Shown: piece by piece, positions 47,301-60,698 of the stretch
Layout of the letters: every line of letters begins with the position of its first letter
Numbering within the stretch: the first letter of the stretch is position 1
NCBI RefSeq assembly: GCF_025399195.1
Contig: NW_026252153.1
Location: 1 to 64,000 of the forward strand
Direction of reading: 5' to 3'
Origin: Umbelopsis ramanniana AG
Lineage: Eukaryota; Mucoromycota; Umbelopsidomycetes; Umbelopsidales; Umbelopsidaceae
Length of the DNA stretch: 64,000 nucleotides
Notes under the pieces: model-generated
Database searches by the model: none
What the model was told of the DNA's origin: nothing
What the model saw: only the letters and a program-made list of their open reading frames with translations
Translations under genes and position numbers: made by a program

Positions 47301-48555
47301 GGCAATCGTCTTCCATGCATTCCATAAACATCATACGATTGATGCAAATATCGTCATCGCCACAAGCTGCACTGGAGTCATCGTAGTTTGGTTCATATTT
47401 GCATTCGCATGGCATTGACTCTTCCGCTATTGATTTTCCGGTTGCTGAGCCCTTGTATATATTGGCGGTAATGTGTTGATACCTGGTCATGGCTTCTGCT
47501 GTTGCACAGGGGTAATCTGCGAAAGCTGGCTTGTCCTCGTCGTCAGAGTGAGGCGTTGATTCTTGTTTGATCATAGTATCGTCGCTGAAACTTTCTGTTT
47601 TGGGAATTGAAGGAGGCATCAAGTCACCCAAGAGCGACTCCTTCAGATCTCTTTGATCGAGGGCATCGTTTTCCAGCTCTGTTTTGGATGATGCGTATAA
47701 GCTTGATGCGTCAAACTGAGCCAACTCTGTCTTCATCTGACCAGTTGTTTCCAGTTTGATATCCGTATTCATGTCGTTGTTGATATCAAGATCCGAGTGA
47801 TACGGCTGAAGTGGTGGTGAAATATGACCGTTCCTCAAATGGCTACCTATGGGGTTTATGTCTTGCGGCGCAATCATAGAATCGCTTGGAACAGCAGTAT
47901 AAACGCTTGCAATTGGAGCTTCAGACGGCGGTGCTTTCCACTCGCTGCTGCCATTAGCCCCGACCTGTACTGGAACCGTAGTCATGTCGTCAGAAGACGT
48001 ATTCTTTGTCTCTACTATCGAACCTGAGCCGTCGAAAGCTGATGAAAAATGCTTGCCGACACCAGAGTCTACGTACATTGGATCAACATGAGTTTGTCCA
48101 GGATTTCGCCAAGATGGAGCCTGTTGCAAAGTCGATTCCGATTGCTGTTCACCAAATCGCCCGTTAACGATGTTACTGTCTTCTATAACGAGACGTGATT
48201 AGTCAGACATGAACACAACAAGTGAGGTGATTCTTCCCAGTGCATTTGGTCAAAACGCTCGTAGCTCACATTCCACACGTCATTTGCCAAATTGTGAATC
48301 TTATAGTAATGCGACAGCACGATTACTTACCAGAATGGGTCAGCGTTGTCAAGGATTGTAATTCGGGATACGTCGCAGAGTGTTGACTGCAATTAGGGAA
48401 AGCGTTAGCATCGTGGCTTTTGGCGCATGGACCGATCTTGGCACAATAAGCCCATTTCGCTACGATCACCGTGAGGGTTCGCTGACTAGATCGATTACCC
48501 CTACAAGCTGGAACCGACAATGAGTGATTGCTTACCTGCTATCACCGTTTTGCAT
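44366..48555 (-). CDS. SET2: Histone H3 lysine-36 methyltransferase Set2
   Basis: Ten exons, complement: 48536-48555, 48331-48386, 47186-48182, 46989-47112, 46733-46908, 46214-46652, 45921-46140, 44971-45845, 44801-44890 and 44366-44722 (3,354 nt, 1,117 aa). It travels with elongating RNA polymerase II and methylates H3K36. After ~240 acidic/Ser-rich residues come the AWS Cys cluster ([28 protein letters not shown]), the SET domain ([36 protein letters not shown]) and the post-[13 protein letters not shown]. Then follow a Set2-type middle domain, an Ala-rich stretch, a WW domain ([19 protein letters not shown]) and the C-terminal SRI domain ([20 protein letters not shown]). The first exon, 20 nt from ATG 48555, is inferred. 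Confidence 0.95.
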
Positions 48556-49462
48556 AACCAATTCCAAAATGTCTAAGCTGATTGGTATTCTCTTCCTTTC
48601 GAAGAATGCAGACAATGAGGGAGAAAAGGGCTTGATAAAAAAGTTGAAAAGGCGGAGAAGAAACGGCTCGAAATTGTCTTTTCCTTTGACCAATTTCTCC
48701 AAAAATTTCGTGGTCACATTTGGACAAGAGCCAACTGTAGGACTCTCTGATCAAATGAAAGGAACAGCTACTTCATTCTTACATCCGACAAAGGAAAAAG
48801 TTCGATCAAGACGGCAGAAATGAAATACACGTAAAGGTAGGATCAAGAGAGTTGCAGTTGCACAACTTCTTTGACATCAGACTATAGCCATCGCACTGAA
48901 TTCTCTATAGTCGTGTATAACGTCCTAGGACTTTGGTTTCACTTTTATTAATTCAACTATGACTGAATAATGGACCTTGATTACACCACAGTAAGTTTAA
49001 TGGATATAATTTCGTTCAACATTTAGAAAGGTGAGCCGATAGCTTCATTATACAAGTGCTTTGTATACATTTCGACTTCACTACACCTAAGGTTAGCTGA
49101 GGCTGAAGCAATCAAATCGATGCTCAGTGATTCCAGAGTATAATATTTTCAACTAAATATAATGCCACGTACTGTACAGCAGATTACTGACCATTTCAGG
49201 TCGATATGACTGGCTCGGTAGTATTACCACAACGCATCAACTGTTTACGAAGTACATTGTTAAAATCTCACAATAAACATGGACTCAATATCCGTCTATA
49301 ACATTGTTTATGATAACAAGATGGTGTGGATAAATATGAAAAAGGAGATACATGGTAGGGTATGGTTCAAGCAAGAGAAAGCAAAAGGTGTGAAGGAACA
49401 AATATAGCATGCAAAACGAGGGAAAAATAATGATAAGAAACATTGTTGTTGAAAGGTGTCGC
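48556..49462. other. Intergenic region between SET2 and the ABC transporter
   Basis: 907 bases. A short basic plus-strand frame (48572-48823) overlaps the SET2 upstream sequence and is not credible as a gene. Nothing else is seen. Confidence 0.5.
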
Positions 49463-52400
49463 TTAGTGATCTGCGTCCCATTTGGCTTTTGCGATGCTCA
49501 AGAGGTCGTTGTATTCACCGCTACGCTGACACATTTGCATGAAGAAACCATCTTGCTTGGTCATAAGAGTGTATGGGTGATCAAATTCTAGCAATTTCCC
49601 ATGATCCAAAACAAGAATACGGTCGTAATCAGCGACTGTTCTGATACGATGGGCAATGCAAAGCAATGCACTTTCTTCAAATTCGGAGCGAATGGTTTGC
49701 TGAATCTTGTGATCAGTGTCGAAATCGACAGAGGAGGTGGCTTCATCGAGAACAATCAAACTCGTCTTTTTAACGAGGGCACGGGCCAACGCAATGAGTT
49801 GTCTTTGACCCTGAGACCAATTGTTTCCATTTTCCGAAACAGGGGAATCCAAGCTAATGGTGTCGTTTTGTTCCTCGCCTTCGTCCACCAAGTGAGAGCG
49901 CTTGATGGCCGCCCAGAGCTCCTCATCCGTAGAGGTGCCAAAGGGATCGAGATTACTTCGAAGGGTACCAGTGAACAAGACTGGGTCTTGAGGAATAATG
50001 GTCAATCGCGATCTCAAATCTTGCAATCCAATGGTAGAGATATCAACACCGTCAATTTTGATAGAACCACTTGTGGGTTCCATAAATCGGAACAGGGACA
50101 GAGCAAAGGTCGATTTACCGGAGCCAGTTCTATTGAAATCGAGGTTAGCATGTTTGAAATATGAAAAATGTATATAGTCGTTTAAGAGAGGGGATTTCTT
50201 ACCTGCCAACAATACCAATTTTTTCACGAGGCTTAACTTGGAAGGAAAGGTCGCGCAAAACAGGAGGATTCTCAGGAGCATATTGCATAACGAGATTTTC
50301 TACTTCGATGGAACCAGTTTCGGGCCATGTTGGACGAGGGCGTCGTTCTTCAATGATAGCAGCAGGTTCCTCATCAATCTCAAGATATTCCTGAACACGT
50401 TCAACGGCGTTCAAGTTCATCTCGTTGACAGCGTACATACGAACAACCCAAAGTACATTGTGGGTGAAGGTCAAAGCGTAACTGAGAGAAAGACCAGCCA
50501 TACCGGGGTCAATCCACGAAGAAGCCAAAATGATGACAAAACCAGTACAGAATCCAACAAAGGAGCCAAGAAGATCAACACGGCAATGCAACCAGCGGTT
50601 AGTAGCCCACATCCAAAGGAAAGGTCGGTTGTTGTCGTCAACCTTTTCCATGTTGACGTTGACGAAACGGTTCTGTGCACCGAAAGCACGGATTGTGGAG
50701 ACACCATTGACACTTTCACTGAATTGGACGTAGATGGGAGATCTTGAGACAGAGTTCAATCTCTTCATGTCACGAGAGGACTCAAGATAGAAGGTACCGA
50801 CGAACCAAAAGATAGCAGCGATGACGCATCCAGGAATCAAGAACAATGGAGTGATGATCGAGATGAGTAGGACAATAAACATGGTAGCCACAATGGATGT
50901 AAGCAAGAAGGAACCAGCAGGAGCGACATTTTGATCAATGGTTTCCATATCCGATGAGAATCGGTTGATAATGCGACCAATTGGAGTAACATCGAAGAAG
51001 CGAACCTTGGCTCGCAAAATGCTATTGATCAATTGGGAATGAATCCGCTTGGATGCCTTGAGTGAGCCCATGTAGAGAACGTAGGAGCGCAACGATGCAA
51101 AGACCATGGTGACCAATCCAATCAAGAAATAGACACCAAGATAGTAGTTGACATCAACTTTGGAAGGGTTGCTGATTGTGTAGTTATTGACACTTTGAAC
51201 CATTTGGTTAAAGTAGTCTGGAGTATTCATTTCCATGCTGATGAAATCTCGGTAAGCTCCTCCAGTAGTAAGGAAAGCAAAGTCGGTGACGGCGTTGTCA
51301 ACTCGATCGTAGGCACTTGCCCAAACCTTGATCCAGTAATCTTGACCGATAATCAAAAATTGGCAGAAACAGAACATAAAACTAACACTGAGCCAGAAGA
51401 AAAGACCTCCTGAAGCATCATAGTACGTCTTCCAAACCTTTAGAGAAACACCACCTTCGGCGCGGACTTCATCTTGAGTGAGTTTTCCATCGCCTGCCTT
51501 GTGGTCCTTTTTCGTAACTGTCTTGGGAAGCAAAGGAACCTTGCCTTCAACGGCAGTACCTTCAGCAATTTCAGCCTGTTCTTCTTGAATTTGGGAGAGT
51601 TCTTCACCTAAAACACCAGTCTTGATAACATCAGTGGGATGACCTGAGCCGGCAACTTCACCATTGCGCATAGCAACGATATAGTCGGCACCTTTGAGGC
51701 AAAGTCCAACGTGATGAGTAACCAGGATTCGAGTACGGGTAGACATAAATTCACCCATAATACAATTGTCGTAGAGATGCTTGGCGGTATGGGCATCAAC
51801 GGCACTCAAACAATCATCCAAAATGATAATATCAGCTTGAGAATATACTGCACGTGCAATTGCCAATCTAATGTAGTCCCACGTAAAAAAGAAAGAGGGT
51901 GAGTATCGCTGAAAAGTTATTCATCAAAATATCAAAATTTTGTTTGAAGCAGTGACATACCTTTGCTTTTGTCCTCCACTGAGGGTAATACCCTTTTCAC
52001 CAACTTCAGTAGCATCACCGTGTTCCAGAATTTCCAGATCTCTGGTCAAAGCGCACATGTACAGCACCTGATCATAGCGGTCTTGATCGAATGGCAGTCC
52101 AAAAAGAATGTTATCCTTGATACTAGCGTTTTGCAACCATGCAGTCTGAGCGACATAAGCAATGCCAGATTCAGCTCCACCAAGTGGGCTGGTAGGTTTG
52201 CGCTTGTTACGAGGAAGAACAGCAGCACCCTGGATGCAAGCAGTTTCGCCAAGCAAAGATGCAAGCAGAGTTGTTTTACCAGATCCAGTTGGGCCACAGA
52301 CAACAGAAAGCTTGTTAGCTGGGAACGAAAGGTTCAAGTTCTTGAGTGTGAATTTGGTTTGGCGTTCTGGGGTTTCACTACCAGACGAAGAAGAAGCAGG

Positions 52401-54695
52401 CTTGTTGTACCATTGGAAAGTAGCATCGTCACGGAATCCAACGAACAAAGGTCCCTTGGTACGGATGACGTGGTTTTCTTCGACTTCGTCCTCTGACAAG
52501 AACTTATCCACTCTCTCCATAGAAACCTTGGCTTGGAATGCAAACGAGATAATAAATGGCAGTTCATCGAGTACACCACGCAAATTTTGGAAAAGGGCAA
52601 CCGTGGTGAAGGCGGTGGAAGCAGTTAGGATATGATCGCGAGTATAGGCATAGAAGACGCTGACCATAATGATGACGGGGATGATGAACCAAACGTTTCC
52701 GCTCCACATGTAAGTGAGCAAACGCTTTCTAATGAACTTGAGTTCGTTGGTTCTCGAGTCCTCAACTCTCTTCTTGAACTCTGTTTCCCAGGCAAAGAAC
52801 TTGACGATACGGATAGCACCGAGCAATTCGTTCATGACTTTGAGACGACGATCGGTAGCATCCATAACCTTTTTGTGGCTTGATTCGAACTTCTTAGTGA
52901 CATAATGAGGAGCAGGAAAGGTGACAACCATAACAATGACACCGACGAAGGCAGAGACACCAAGAAGTTTGTACAAACCCCACATGCAAATGACGATCTG
53001 CAAGGGATGACTGTACAAGTAGAAGACGTATGCAGCAAGTTCGGCAGCCTTTTGAGCATCAACTGATAGAAGGTTGTTGACGTTGGTTTGTTTGTTTCCA
53101 TCGTTTTCATCCTTCTTGTCATCATCCTTGCCATCCTTCTTATCGTCATCACTGCTGGATTCAGATGCTCCAGATGTATCACGTCTTTTCAAAGCCTTGG
53201 CATATACTTCACCAATGACGATAGATTGAATGCGAATACCCAATGTTCTTCCGATATACAGAGCTTGTTGAAGCAATAAGGACTGTGTAACAGACGTGAT
53301 GAAAAGACCCAATACAAAGAAGAAAGGGGTCAACGACGCATTCGTTCCTTCGGCGGCAGGATTTTCGATATACTTGATAATTTGATTCAGAAAATAGGGA
53401 GGACCGAAAATAATGACGGACCATCCAAGGACATAGAGGGCCTGAATGGATAGCTCGTATCGGAATGCATAAAGAAGTGAGAGTACAATGTGCTTCTTCT
53501 TGTTCTTTCTGTAATGACGTAAAACATTACTGGTACGGTTTTGAGGAGGAAGTTCCAAGAGATCTGAGTCGTTCAATGTCTTCTTGTATCCTTCTGTCAT
53601 CATTGGGTTGAGCCAGCTAAACATAAATTGACTGTAAAGAGATGCCCATGTTTCGGTTGAAAGAACTCTTCCCTGTATAACATAGTGGTCAATACTGGTA
53701 TGGAACTAATGAGAATAAAGATTACGAAATGTCGATCAACATACCGATTTGGCGACGATGGGGCCAGAGGGAGCACCGAACCGCTCATTAATAATGACCA
53801 AAATTAAAGCAAAAGTGACAAAAAAAGTGTCAAGAGCATAAAAATAGCCAGGGCCTTGGATGTCGGTATAATGCAGAACATAGAATGACCGGATATCCAC
53901 CACGCTGGTCAACATGGTAACAAAGTAGATGAGATTAAGATGAGTACGAAGACCATAGGCAGTTACTGCGTTTTTGCGGGAGATAGCCACATTCACAATA
54001 GCCAACACGGTGGAGTAAGTCTGTTATCAGAAATCATAAAGGGTAAGTAAGCACAGATGGCGTAACCTTGTATAGCAATAAGCTGTCGGAAATACGTACC
54101 CAAACCATAGTAGATACGCCGTATTGCACAAGGAGAGCCAATTTATCGCTCTCTACACGCTCATCCACTTGATAACGACCATTGATCACCAATACCAAAT
54201 TGTATATGCTCAAACCAGCCATAAACATTGCCAAAAATCGAGCGGCATCGAACACAGTAAAGGATTTCTGATTCTCCAGATTGGATACCAAGGTATCCTC
54301 AGATTCTCCGTCTTCGTCATCTTCATCAATGTCGTTGCTGGTTTGACTAGACGAATCCATAGCGCCGTAGGACGTAGTTGTGGCTGATTTTATCAATGGC
54401 TCGTAAGCAGCATTGTGCTTCCGATAGTGCCTCACCACAGTCACAGATAACAAAATGGCCGAAACCAATGCAACTGCACCTGGAATTGCTGCATCAATCA
54501 CACTGTAAGGAATGTCAGTCAAGATGAAAAGGCTCGGTTATTAAAAGGTGAGAGATCGAACCTACATTTGACGAAAGCATGGCGAGAGGTCATTGTCTGC
54601 CAGGATCGGCTAAGAGGTTGACGGTGGTAAGTCAGTTCGATTGTTAAGCGTTCGTTATTTTAAGGTCGATATCTTACCAATATATGACACTGCAT
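49463..54695 (-). CDS. ABCC-subfamily (MRP/Ycf1-like) ABC transporter
   Basis: Seven exons, complement: 54678-54695, 54566-54609, 54100-54502, 53745-54020, 51961-53672, 50203-51867 and 49463-50129 (4,785 nt, 1,594 aa). Family members export glutathione conjugates and other organic anions, often into the vacuole. The order is TMD0 (after LSPCF), an acidic Ser-rich linker, TMD1, NBD1 (Walker A GPTGSGKTTLL, signature LSGGQKQR, Walker B IIILDDCLSAVDAHT), TMD2, and NBD2 (Walker A RTGSGKSTF, signature WSQGQRQL, Walker B LIVLDEATSSVD). NBD1 has Asp in place of the catalytic Glu and NBD2 a non-standard signature, both typical of ABCC. The two first exons are short (18 and 44 nt) and rest on frame and splice logic only. 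The next gene starts 240 bases upstream on the same strand. Confidence 0.94.
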
Positions 54696-54936
54696 TTCCA
54701 GTCAAATTGAGAAATGAAAGAGTAAAGTCAAAGAAGAAGCTAACAACGGTGTATAAAAAGGTAGATTTTATATAAGATTGAGATATAAATTACGTTTTAC
54801 CGGAGGCTCAAAATACAAAAAAAAAAAAAAAAACCTGTGGGCAGCTGGGATAAGGCTGGGAATCGTGAAAGGCCAGTCCGACTTCTCGGAGCAAAAACCA
54901 ATACCCTTAGTATAAATCCTATCCATCTTTCTATAG

Positions 54937-57025
54937 TTACGAAAGCTTCGCAACCTTGGTAATGCTATCCTCATGTCCATTGATATGTTCATCGTATTCA
55001 AAAGACTTGCGCTTCAGAGGATTGGACTGCGGAGACGATTCAATATGTTGCGCAGTATTGTTACATTTACTTGGTTTAGCAAGGGTGACCAGGGGTTCTG
55101 TTAAGGTGGTGGAATCGAGATATTAAGTTAGAGCTCGTTTGAACGTAACAAATCACAATTTGTAATTTGACGCGGAGACTAATTGAGCCGTACCTGGAGT
55201 GGCCTGAGCATGCTCGTTTAACTGCGCGACTTCACTGTTGTATATTTCATTCCAAAACTTGTTGACAATGTACGTTCCATCAGCTTGTCTGTTACATAGC
55301 GTAAGAAATTTTCGTCAAGCCATATCACGATGACAAATGCAGATATGACCGTTACTCACTTTATCAGATTTGCCTGCCGCAGTTTGACTTGCGGAATTTG
55401 TGATAGGACTTTTCGCATCTCTGGATTAGGCGGCGGGATTGCTATATCATGGAGGCTCTAATGGTCGACAGATCGTAAGTTAAATTGAACATCAATGCAG
55501 TGCGCATGTTGGTCTAAGTCTTACATTGTCTTGTATATTAATTGATTTAAGGTTAACGTGCTCAAGAACATTGGTTTTGGCGGGGACATGGATAAGAGGC
55601 GTCGGTCGTCCTAAAATAGGCGAATATCGCTTATTCTGGTTATCCTTGGTATGGTGTCGACTTGGTGAAGTAGAAGGTGACGGTAGTGCGTCTTCAGGTG
55701 GCTTATCATGAGAATCATGCGTCAATGTGCTTTCCTTCTTATCAGCTTTGGTTGTTATGGATGTTAGTGACTCAACCTAGTAAATAGTGTGAATGAAAAA
55801 TTGAGTTTAAATTGATCCAGCATTGCTATTGTGTTGTGTCCCATATATGTGCATGATATCTGTTTTCAGGGACTCCCAGGATAAAACATATAAATAGCTG
55901 TATTACCTTTGCCTTGACAGAGGCTAATTCCATCTCAAGACGCTCTACCCGTTCCCTCTCTAACTGCAAATTATAATGGTGCAATTGGCTGCTTGGAGTG
56001 TCCGAAGTTTCATCTGTTTCAGACCGATCTGGGCTTGCAAAGGTTACTCTGCGCGATGATTGTCCAGGTGCCTCTTTTGTTTGTGACGCATGATCATCCC
56101 TAGCGAGTGTGGGTTCTATTGGTTCAGATTTAATGGTACTGACTGCATCTTTGGGTGATCGCTCAGGAGAAGCTTGTGGGAAAGTTTTTGGATCAGCTGT
56201 GATTGCTGATTCATGTTCGGGAGCGTTGAAGTGTAGTTTGCGGTGGAAGGGGGATATTGGTGAAGGAGAATGAGGTGCTGAGAGTGGTGATTTGAATTCG
56301 TATACTCCATTGAGTTTTAGTTTCTCGTTGATCCGCCTGACTTGAGCCATTACATCTATTCACATGAACAATTTGAGTATGACTACCTACTAATATAATT
56401 CCACATGCACGGCATGTTATGCACATACCTGGTGGTTTCCATTGCTCCTCTTCAGAACTTGATTCTTCTGTCTTAGTGAACGGCGCCGTTCGAGGGGGTG
56501 TCCAGCGTCGCGGCCCTGGAGTATGTATTGATGTCTGTGTTGTCTTCGCTACTGGTGGTAACTTCGGTTGATGCAAAATCTTCGACTTTTGATATGAAAA
56601 TACCCAACAGTTAAGCATATTATCCAAATTGATCATTGTCAACTTAATTATACACCTACGGCGGAAGGAGTAGTGATTTCCAGCTGGTCAACATCTGAAT
56701 CTTGGTAAATGTTATAGGTACTGCCGACATATGCGTACCGTCGCGTGTCTTCCTTTATTTCTTCATCATCCTCTTCTATCTCCTCTTCACTTTCTTCTGT
56801 AACGTACTCGTACTCGCTTTCGTCTCCTTTATTTGCCAGTCCGATGGATTCGCATAAACGATCAAATTCTAACGATGCTGTTGCAGTGGCAGTGGTAACA
56901 AAGTTGATTACCGAAGAAAATAATGTTGATCGTTTTGGTTGAGTAGAGTCGCTTCTTGCACTACTTGTATGTTCTGTTTGTGTCGATCGTGAGTTCCTTC
57001 TATATATCCTGTCATCTATTGGCAT
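54937..57025 (-). CDS. Disordered, probably nuclear protein of unknown function
   Basis: Seven exons, complement: 56660-57025, 56429-56585, 55907-56355, 55525-55776, 55360-55457, 55194-55288 and 54937-55097 (1,578 nt, 525 aa). The start is MPIDDRIYRR; an earlier in-frame TTG is not used. A strongly acidic block (VTEESEEEIEEDDEEIKED) occurs near residue 90. A Pro/Ser-rich middle with many SP/TP sites follows, then a short coiled coil (QLERERVERLEMELASVKAK) at about residue 310. The C-terminal third is the only compact-looking part (SLHDIAIPPPNPEMRKVL, ADGTYIVNKFWNEIY). Several KR/RK clusters (NPLKRKSFE) suggest nuclear import. I do not recognise the family. Confidence 0.75.
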
Positions 57026-57243
57026 TATGAGGGATAGGGAAAACAACCAGCGTGCTCCGTTCCTCGCGTCCTGCGGAGTTTATGTTACAATCTGGCTGGG
57101 GCTCACTTTCAGCAGCTAAGCAAGTAAAACGTTTCACGATACGATGAATTCACTTTGACCCTCTTTGTATATTCTGCTATTAGGGATGGTGGGTATTTTT
57201 CTGCTAGCTTAATGATAAAAAACCATTCTACAAAATTATCTGG

Positions 57244-58989
57244 CTATTTGCCTAGTTCAACTTCTTCGCCTGCTACAAATACGCGTAGAATGTCCAGTTC
57301 GTCATTCAAAAACAGAATATCAGCATCGGCTCCGGGGGAGAGGGTGCCTTTAACCTTTTCAATGCCAAGTAACTGAGCTGGATGAAGTGTTGCTGCTTCA
57401 ACAGCTTCCACTATGGAGCATTTTGTGAATTTACGGAAGTTCTTTACGCACCGATCAATTGTGATATTGCTGGGTAGATAGTGATTGGTCAAGTATGGAT
57501 CACGAAGTATCGAGGTGTCGCCGTCATTCTTACCTTCCAGCCAACGTTGTAGTTCCCTTCACATAGGCTACATTATCACCGTTAACCTCAATTTCATATT
57601 CACCAAGATGGTAACAACCGGGAGGCAAGCCCATAGAACTAAGCGCGTCTGTACGAGAGTTAAAGTTCATTGACGTGAGTGAAGTGGTGATAGTGTGGAC
57701 GTCTTTAGAGAGACCGGAAAGAAAACGTACCTGTCACTAAGACTACACCTAAAAAAATTCAAACAAACCATTTAAATATGTTTCCATTGCTGCAGGTACC
57801 ACTTAGTTCTATGATTTACCTTTCGGGTGACTGTGATAAGCTATTCGCACAGAATTAGGGTGCACATGAATACCATCACAAATTAAACCATAGAATGGGC
57901 GTGGATCTGGGTTTCTAGTAGAAGGAGACGATGCAGAGGGAGTTGGGTGCTGTTTCTGAGACTTTGGGATTGGTAGGGTAGTAGAACCAAGTAGGCCACA
58001 GATTCCGGCATCACTTGATACGAAAGTGAGTATGTATGTTCGTACGCTTATCACAATTTTTTTTTTTTTTTTTCAAAAATGTATCCAACGACTTACCGGT
58101 GATGGAACTGGTAAATACAAATATTAGTATATACTTCAATGAGGATTGTGACTAAACTCAAGGGTTCAAACTTACGGCGTGCATGGCATTAAAGAGGTGA
58201 GTAATACAAGTGGCGCCAGCCCTGACACCGAGTTCTGCTTCGGTCACAGTAGCAGTGGAATGACCAATACTAATGCAAATACCTCTCGTGACTAAACTGG
58301 GGATACAAGCCAAAACACCGTCAACCTCCGGAGCTACGGTGAGAATAGCGATGGAATCGCCTCGCTCAAGAGCTGGACCATAGGTTTCGTCGAAAGTCTC
58401 AATGCCGTGTTCGGCCGTTCGGAGCACCTCTTCTTTGTGAGCGCCTTTTTTTTCTGGGTTCAGAAATGGCCCCTCAATATGAACACCTAGGATTCCTGCA
58501 CCGTTTGTCACTGAACCAGGACGCTTACGAAGCAATGGTAATACCTTGAATAAAAGTACTTAATGAATAAGATCTTACTTTCTGTGGGCCCTAGCCATGT
58601 GAGTACGCCCAGTATTGATAAAATCTTACCTTGTGATATACCGGAGGGGCAGAGCTCACTAAAGTCGGACAAAAACTTGTGCATCCATACTTGAGAAGTC
58701 CAAGGGCAACGGTATCTCTGTTTTTCTCGATTTCTTCCGTCGATAAACTTTCGTCAGCAAAATCTATTCCAAATGCACCATTGATTTGAACATCAAGATA
58801 ACCAGGAACGACAATGGCATTGTGGGCATCAATGATTTCGTCGGGTTCTCTATGGTCATTGAAAAATAGTGCCTGGGGGTCCACAATTTTACCATCTCTA
58901 AACCATAAATATGTGTTTTCGACGATTTCATGGTTGAGCAGCAACCTTGCATTGACGACCTTGACGACCTTGCCCTCGGTTGCGGACAT
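57244..58989 (-). CDS. nagA: N-acetylglucosamine-6-phosphate deacetylase
   Basis: Seven exons, complement: 58630-58989, 58176-58544, 58097-58107, 57820-58013, 57731-57748, 57534-57648 and 57244-57469 (1,293 nt, 430 aa). It removes acetate from GlcNAc-6-phosphate, the step that lets cells use or recycle chitin-derived amino sugar. The amidohydrolase barrel shows VVPGYLDVQINGAFG, the metal Glu in GVHIEGPFLNPEKKGAH, the metal His residues in SIGHS and THLFNAMHA, FHHRDAGICGLLGS, ICDGIHVHP, the catalytic Asp in LVTDALSSMG, and GTLSPGADADILFLN near the end. Two microexons (11 and 18 nt) encode FHHR and GVVLVT, both in conserved parts, which supports them. A Pro/Ser-rich insert sits before the ICDG motif. 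Confidence 0.94.
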
Positions 58990-60698
58990 TGAGAAGAGCG
59001 ATAGATGTAGACTTTGAAAAAGGAAGGGAAAGTAAAACCTCTGGCAGCGGGGTCGGCAGAGAAAGAAACGAGTAGGACCCTTGAGATGAATTGAGGTGGG
59101 CTTTTCCTGTAATTAATGGGTATTTATGTCATGCAAGGTGGGCGATTGTGTTGCAGTGTACAAGAGGTTTCACACTATCCACTTTGTGCGTTCAGAAAAT
59201 CTTTCGCAGTTGGGATAGCCTTAATAAGAGTACGGAATTACAATCGTTATGAGGAGGTGACACCAGTTGCATGAATTCAGGGTCCAGTTCGCGTCTAAAG
59301 GGAGGAGAAGAAAGCGACACTTACCCATATTTTCTCATTAAGGTTGAGCACGCAGCGTAAACAAAGCGATCCCATTCGATTATCAAGTTCCTATCCAGGA
59401 ACCGCAAAGAGGTATTTGGATTCTTATGTTACCACTCCCACGACATGGAAGAGGTAATTGTATGCGATGAAAAGCTTTTTGAAATAACATATCGCACATA
59501 TACTCAATGCTTCCAACTAGAACTATTCAAGATCCAGAATTCATGTTAAGAATTCGCTTCAATACTCTTTAAATGAATAGGTAGTAGTAAGAGTAAGATT
59601 TAGATTTACTGTTTTTCTTACAAGGCGGATTCTTGTGCCACATCTCACAGACTCAGGGTCTACCAGCTCAAAAGTTCACATGGCTGTATCCTTTATTGAA
59701 ACAAGTGGCGCTAGCTTCCGTAAGCAAGCAACAGCAATTTCGTATCAACGTGGGATGTTACGATGATATGTACAACGCTACGTACATGTAATCCATTTCA
59801 TATTTATCACTTTGGCAAGGTCTTACTGGTGGAATTTTCAAAAACAAAATGGAAACCACTTTGAATGCAGAGTTATCTTTTGTGTCTGTATTTTACAGTA
59901 CCTGTGAATATGGATCGAAGGCTCAGAACTTTACCGGTGTGTGAAGTCTAGCAACTGTATGTCAGATATCTATGCCAAAGATGTGGAGTTGCGAATGCGT
60001 CTGTCATACCCAAGACTATATTATGTTATGATATGAAAAAGACAGAGACATGACGAGTATAACGAAATTGTTCGATGGGCAACTTACTTCAATCTTTTGA
60101 GTGTTTGATATTACCGATACTTAGCTTCTATCGAATATTGTGTTGATTAACGGCATAGCGTCATGCAAGATGAAGATCGACTCTCATACTTCGAAATGAC
60201 TAAATACCCTGTCTTGATACTTCATCATTTCATGTTGCTATGCCAAGAACACTAAACGTTTACAGATCTATGTGATAGTGTTGCAGATATATATACGGCA
60301 TATCTAATTACATTTAGTAAATCAAAGATGGTGACTGTAACACTTGAATTGAAAGGCTTTCATTAGCGATATGTCTAAATATATTTCATGAACGGTCATT
60401 GGAGGTAGAGGTCCAAAGGTATTTATACCCCATATGTTCAAGCGAGCTCAACACCTTTGATTATTGAAATTTCAATAGCTGCGCCATTGATTTCGACCAA
60501 CTAATTTCATGGTATATAGATAATGAAGTGAAGGGATATTCTCTCAAATATCCGAATTTGCAGGAGTAGTGATTGAAATGAAAATGCTGGCGGCTTTAAT
60601 GAGATTTGTCTTTCGGTGTGTGACTTGATAAATTCTGGTTCAGACCACCAACTTCAGTGGAAACTTGCAGCTCAGTCTTGCACACCACAATTCGCGAC
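58990..60698. other. Divergent intergenic region of about 1.7 kb
   Basis: This lies between the starts of nagA (minus) and CSN4 (plus). No open frame of note and no RNA gene are seen. The right half (60000-60600) is AT-rich. Confidence 0.5.

Noticed and set aside
48572-48823. Short basic plus-strand frame upstream of SET2
   Set aside because: Lys/Arg-rich low-complexity product, overlapping the SET2 leader on the other strand; no support beyond openness.
49601-50164. 187-codon plus-strand frame, and others at 50238-50747, 51963-52496 and 52162-52635
   Set aside because: All are antisense to the NBD and membrane exons of the ABCC gene and have no recognisable domain.
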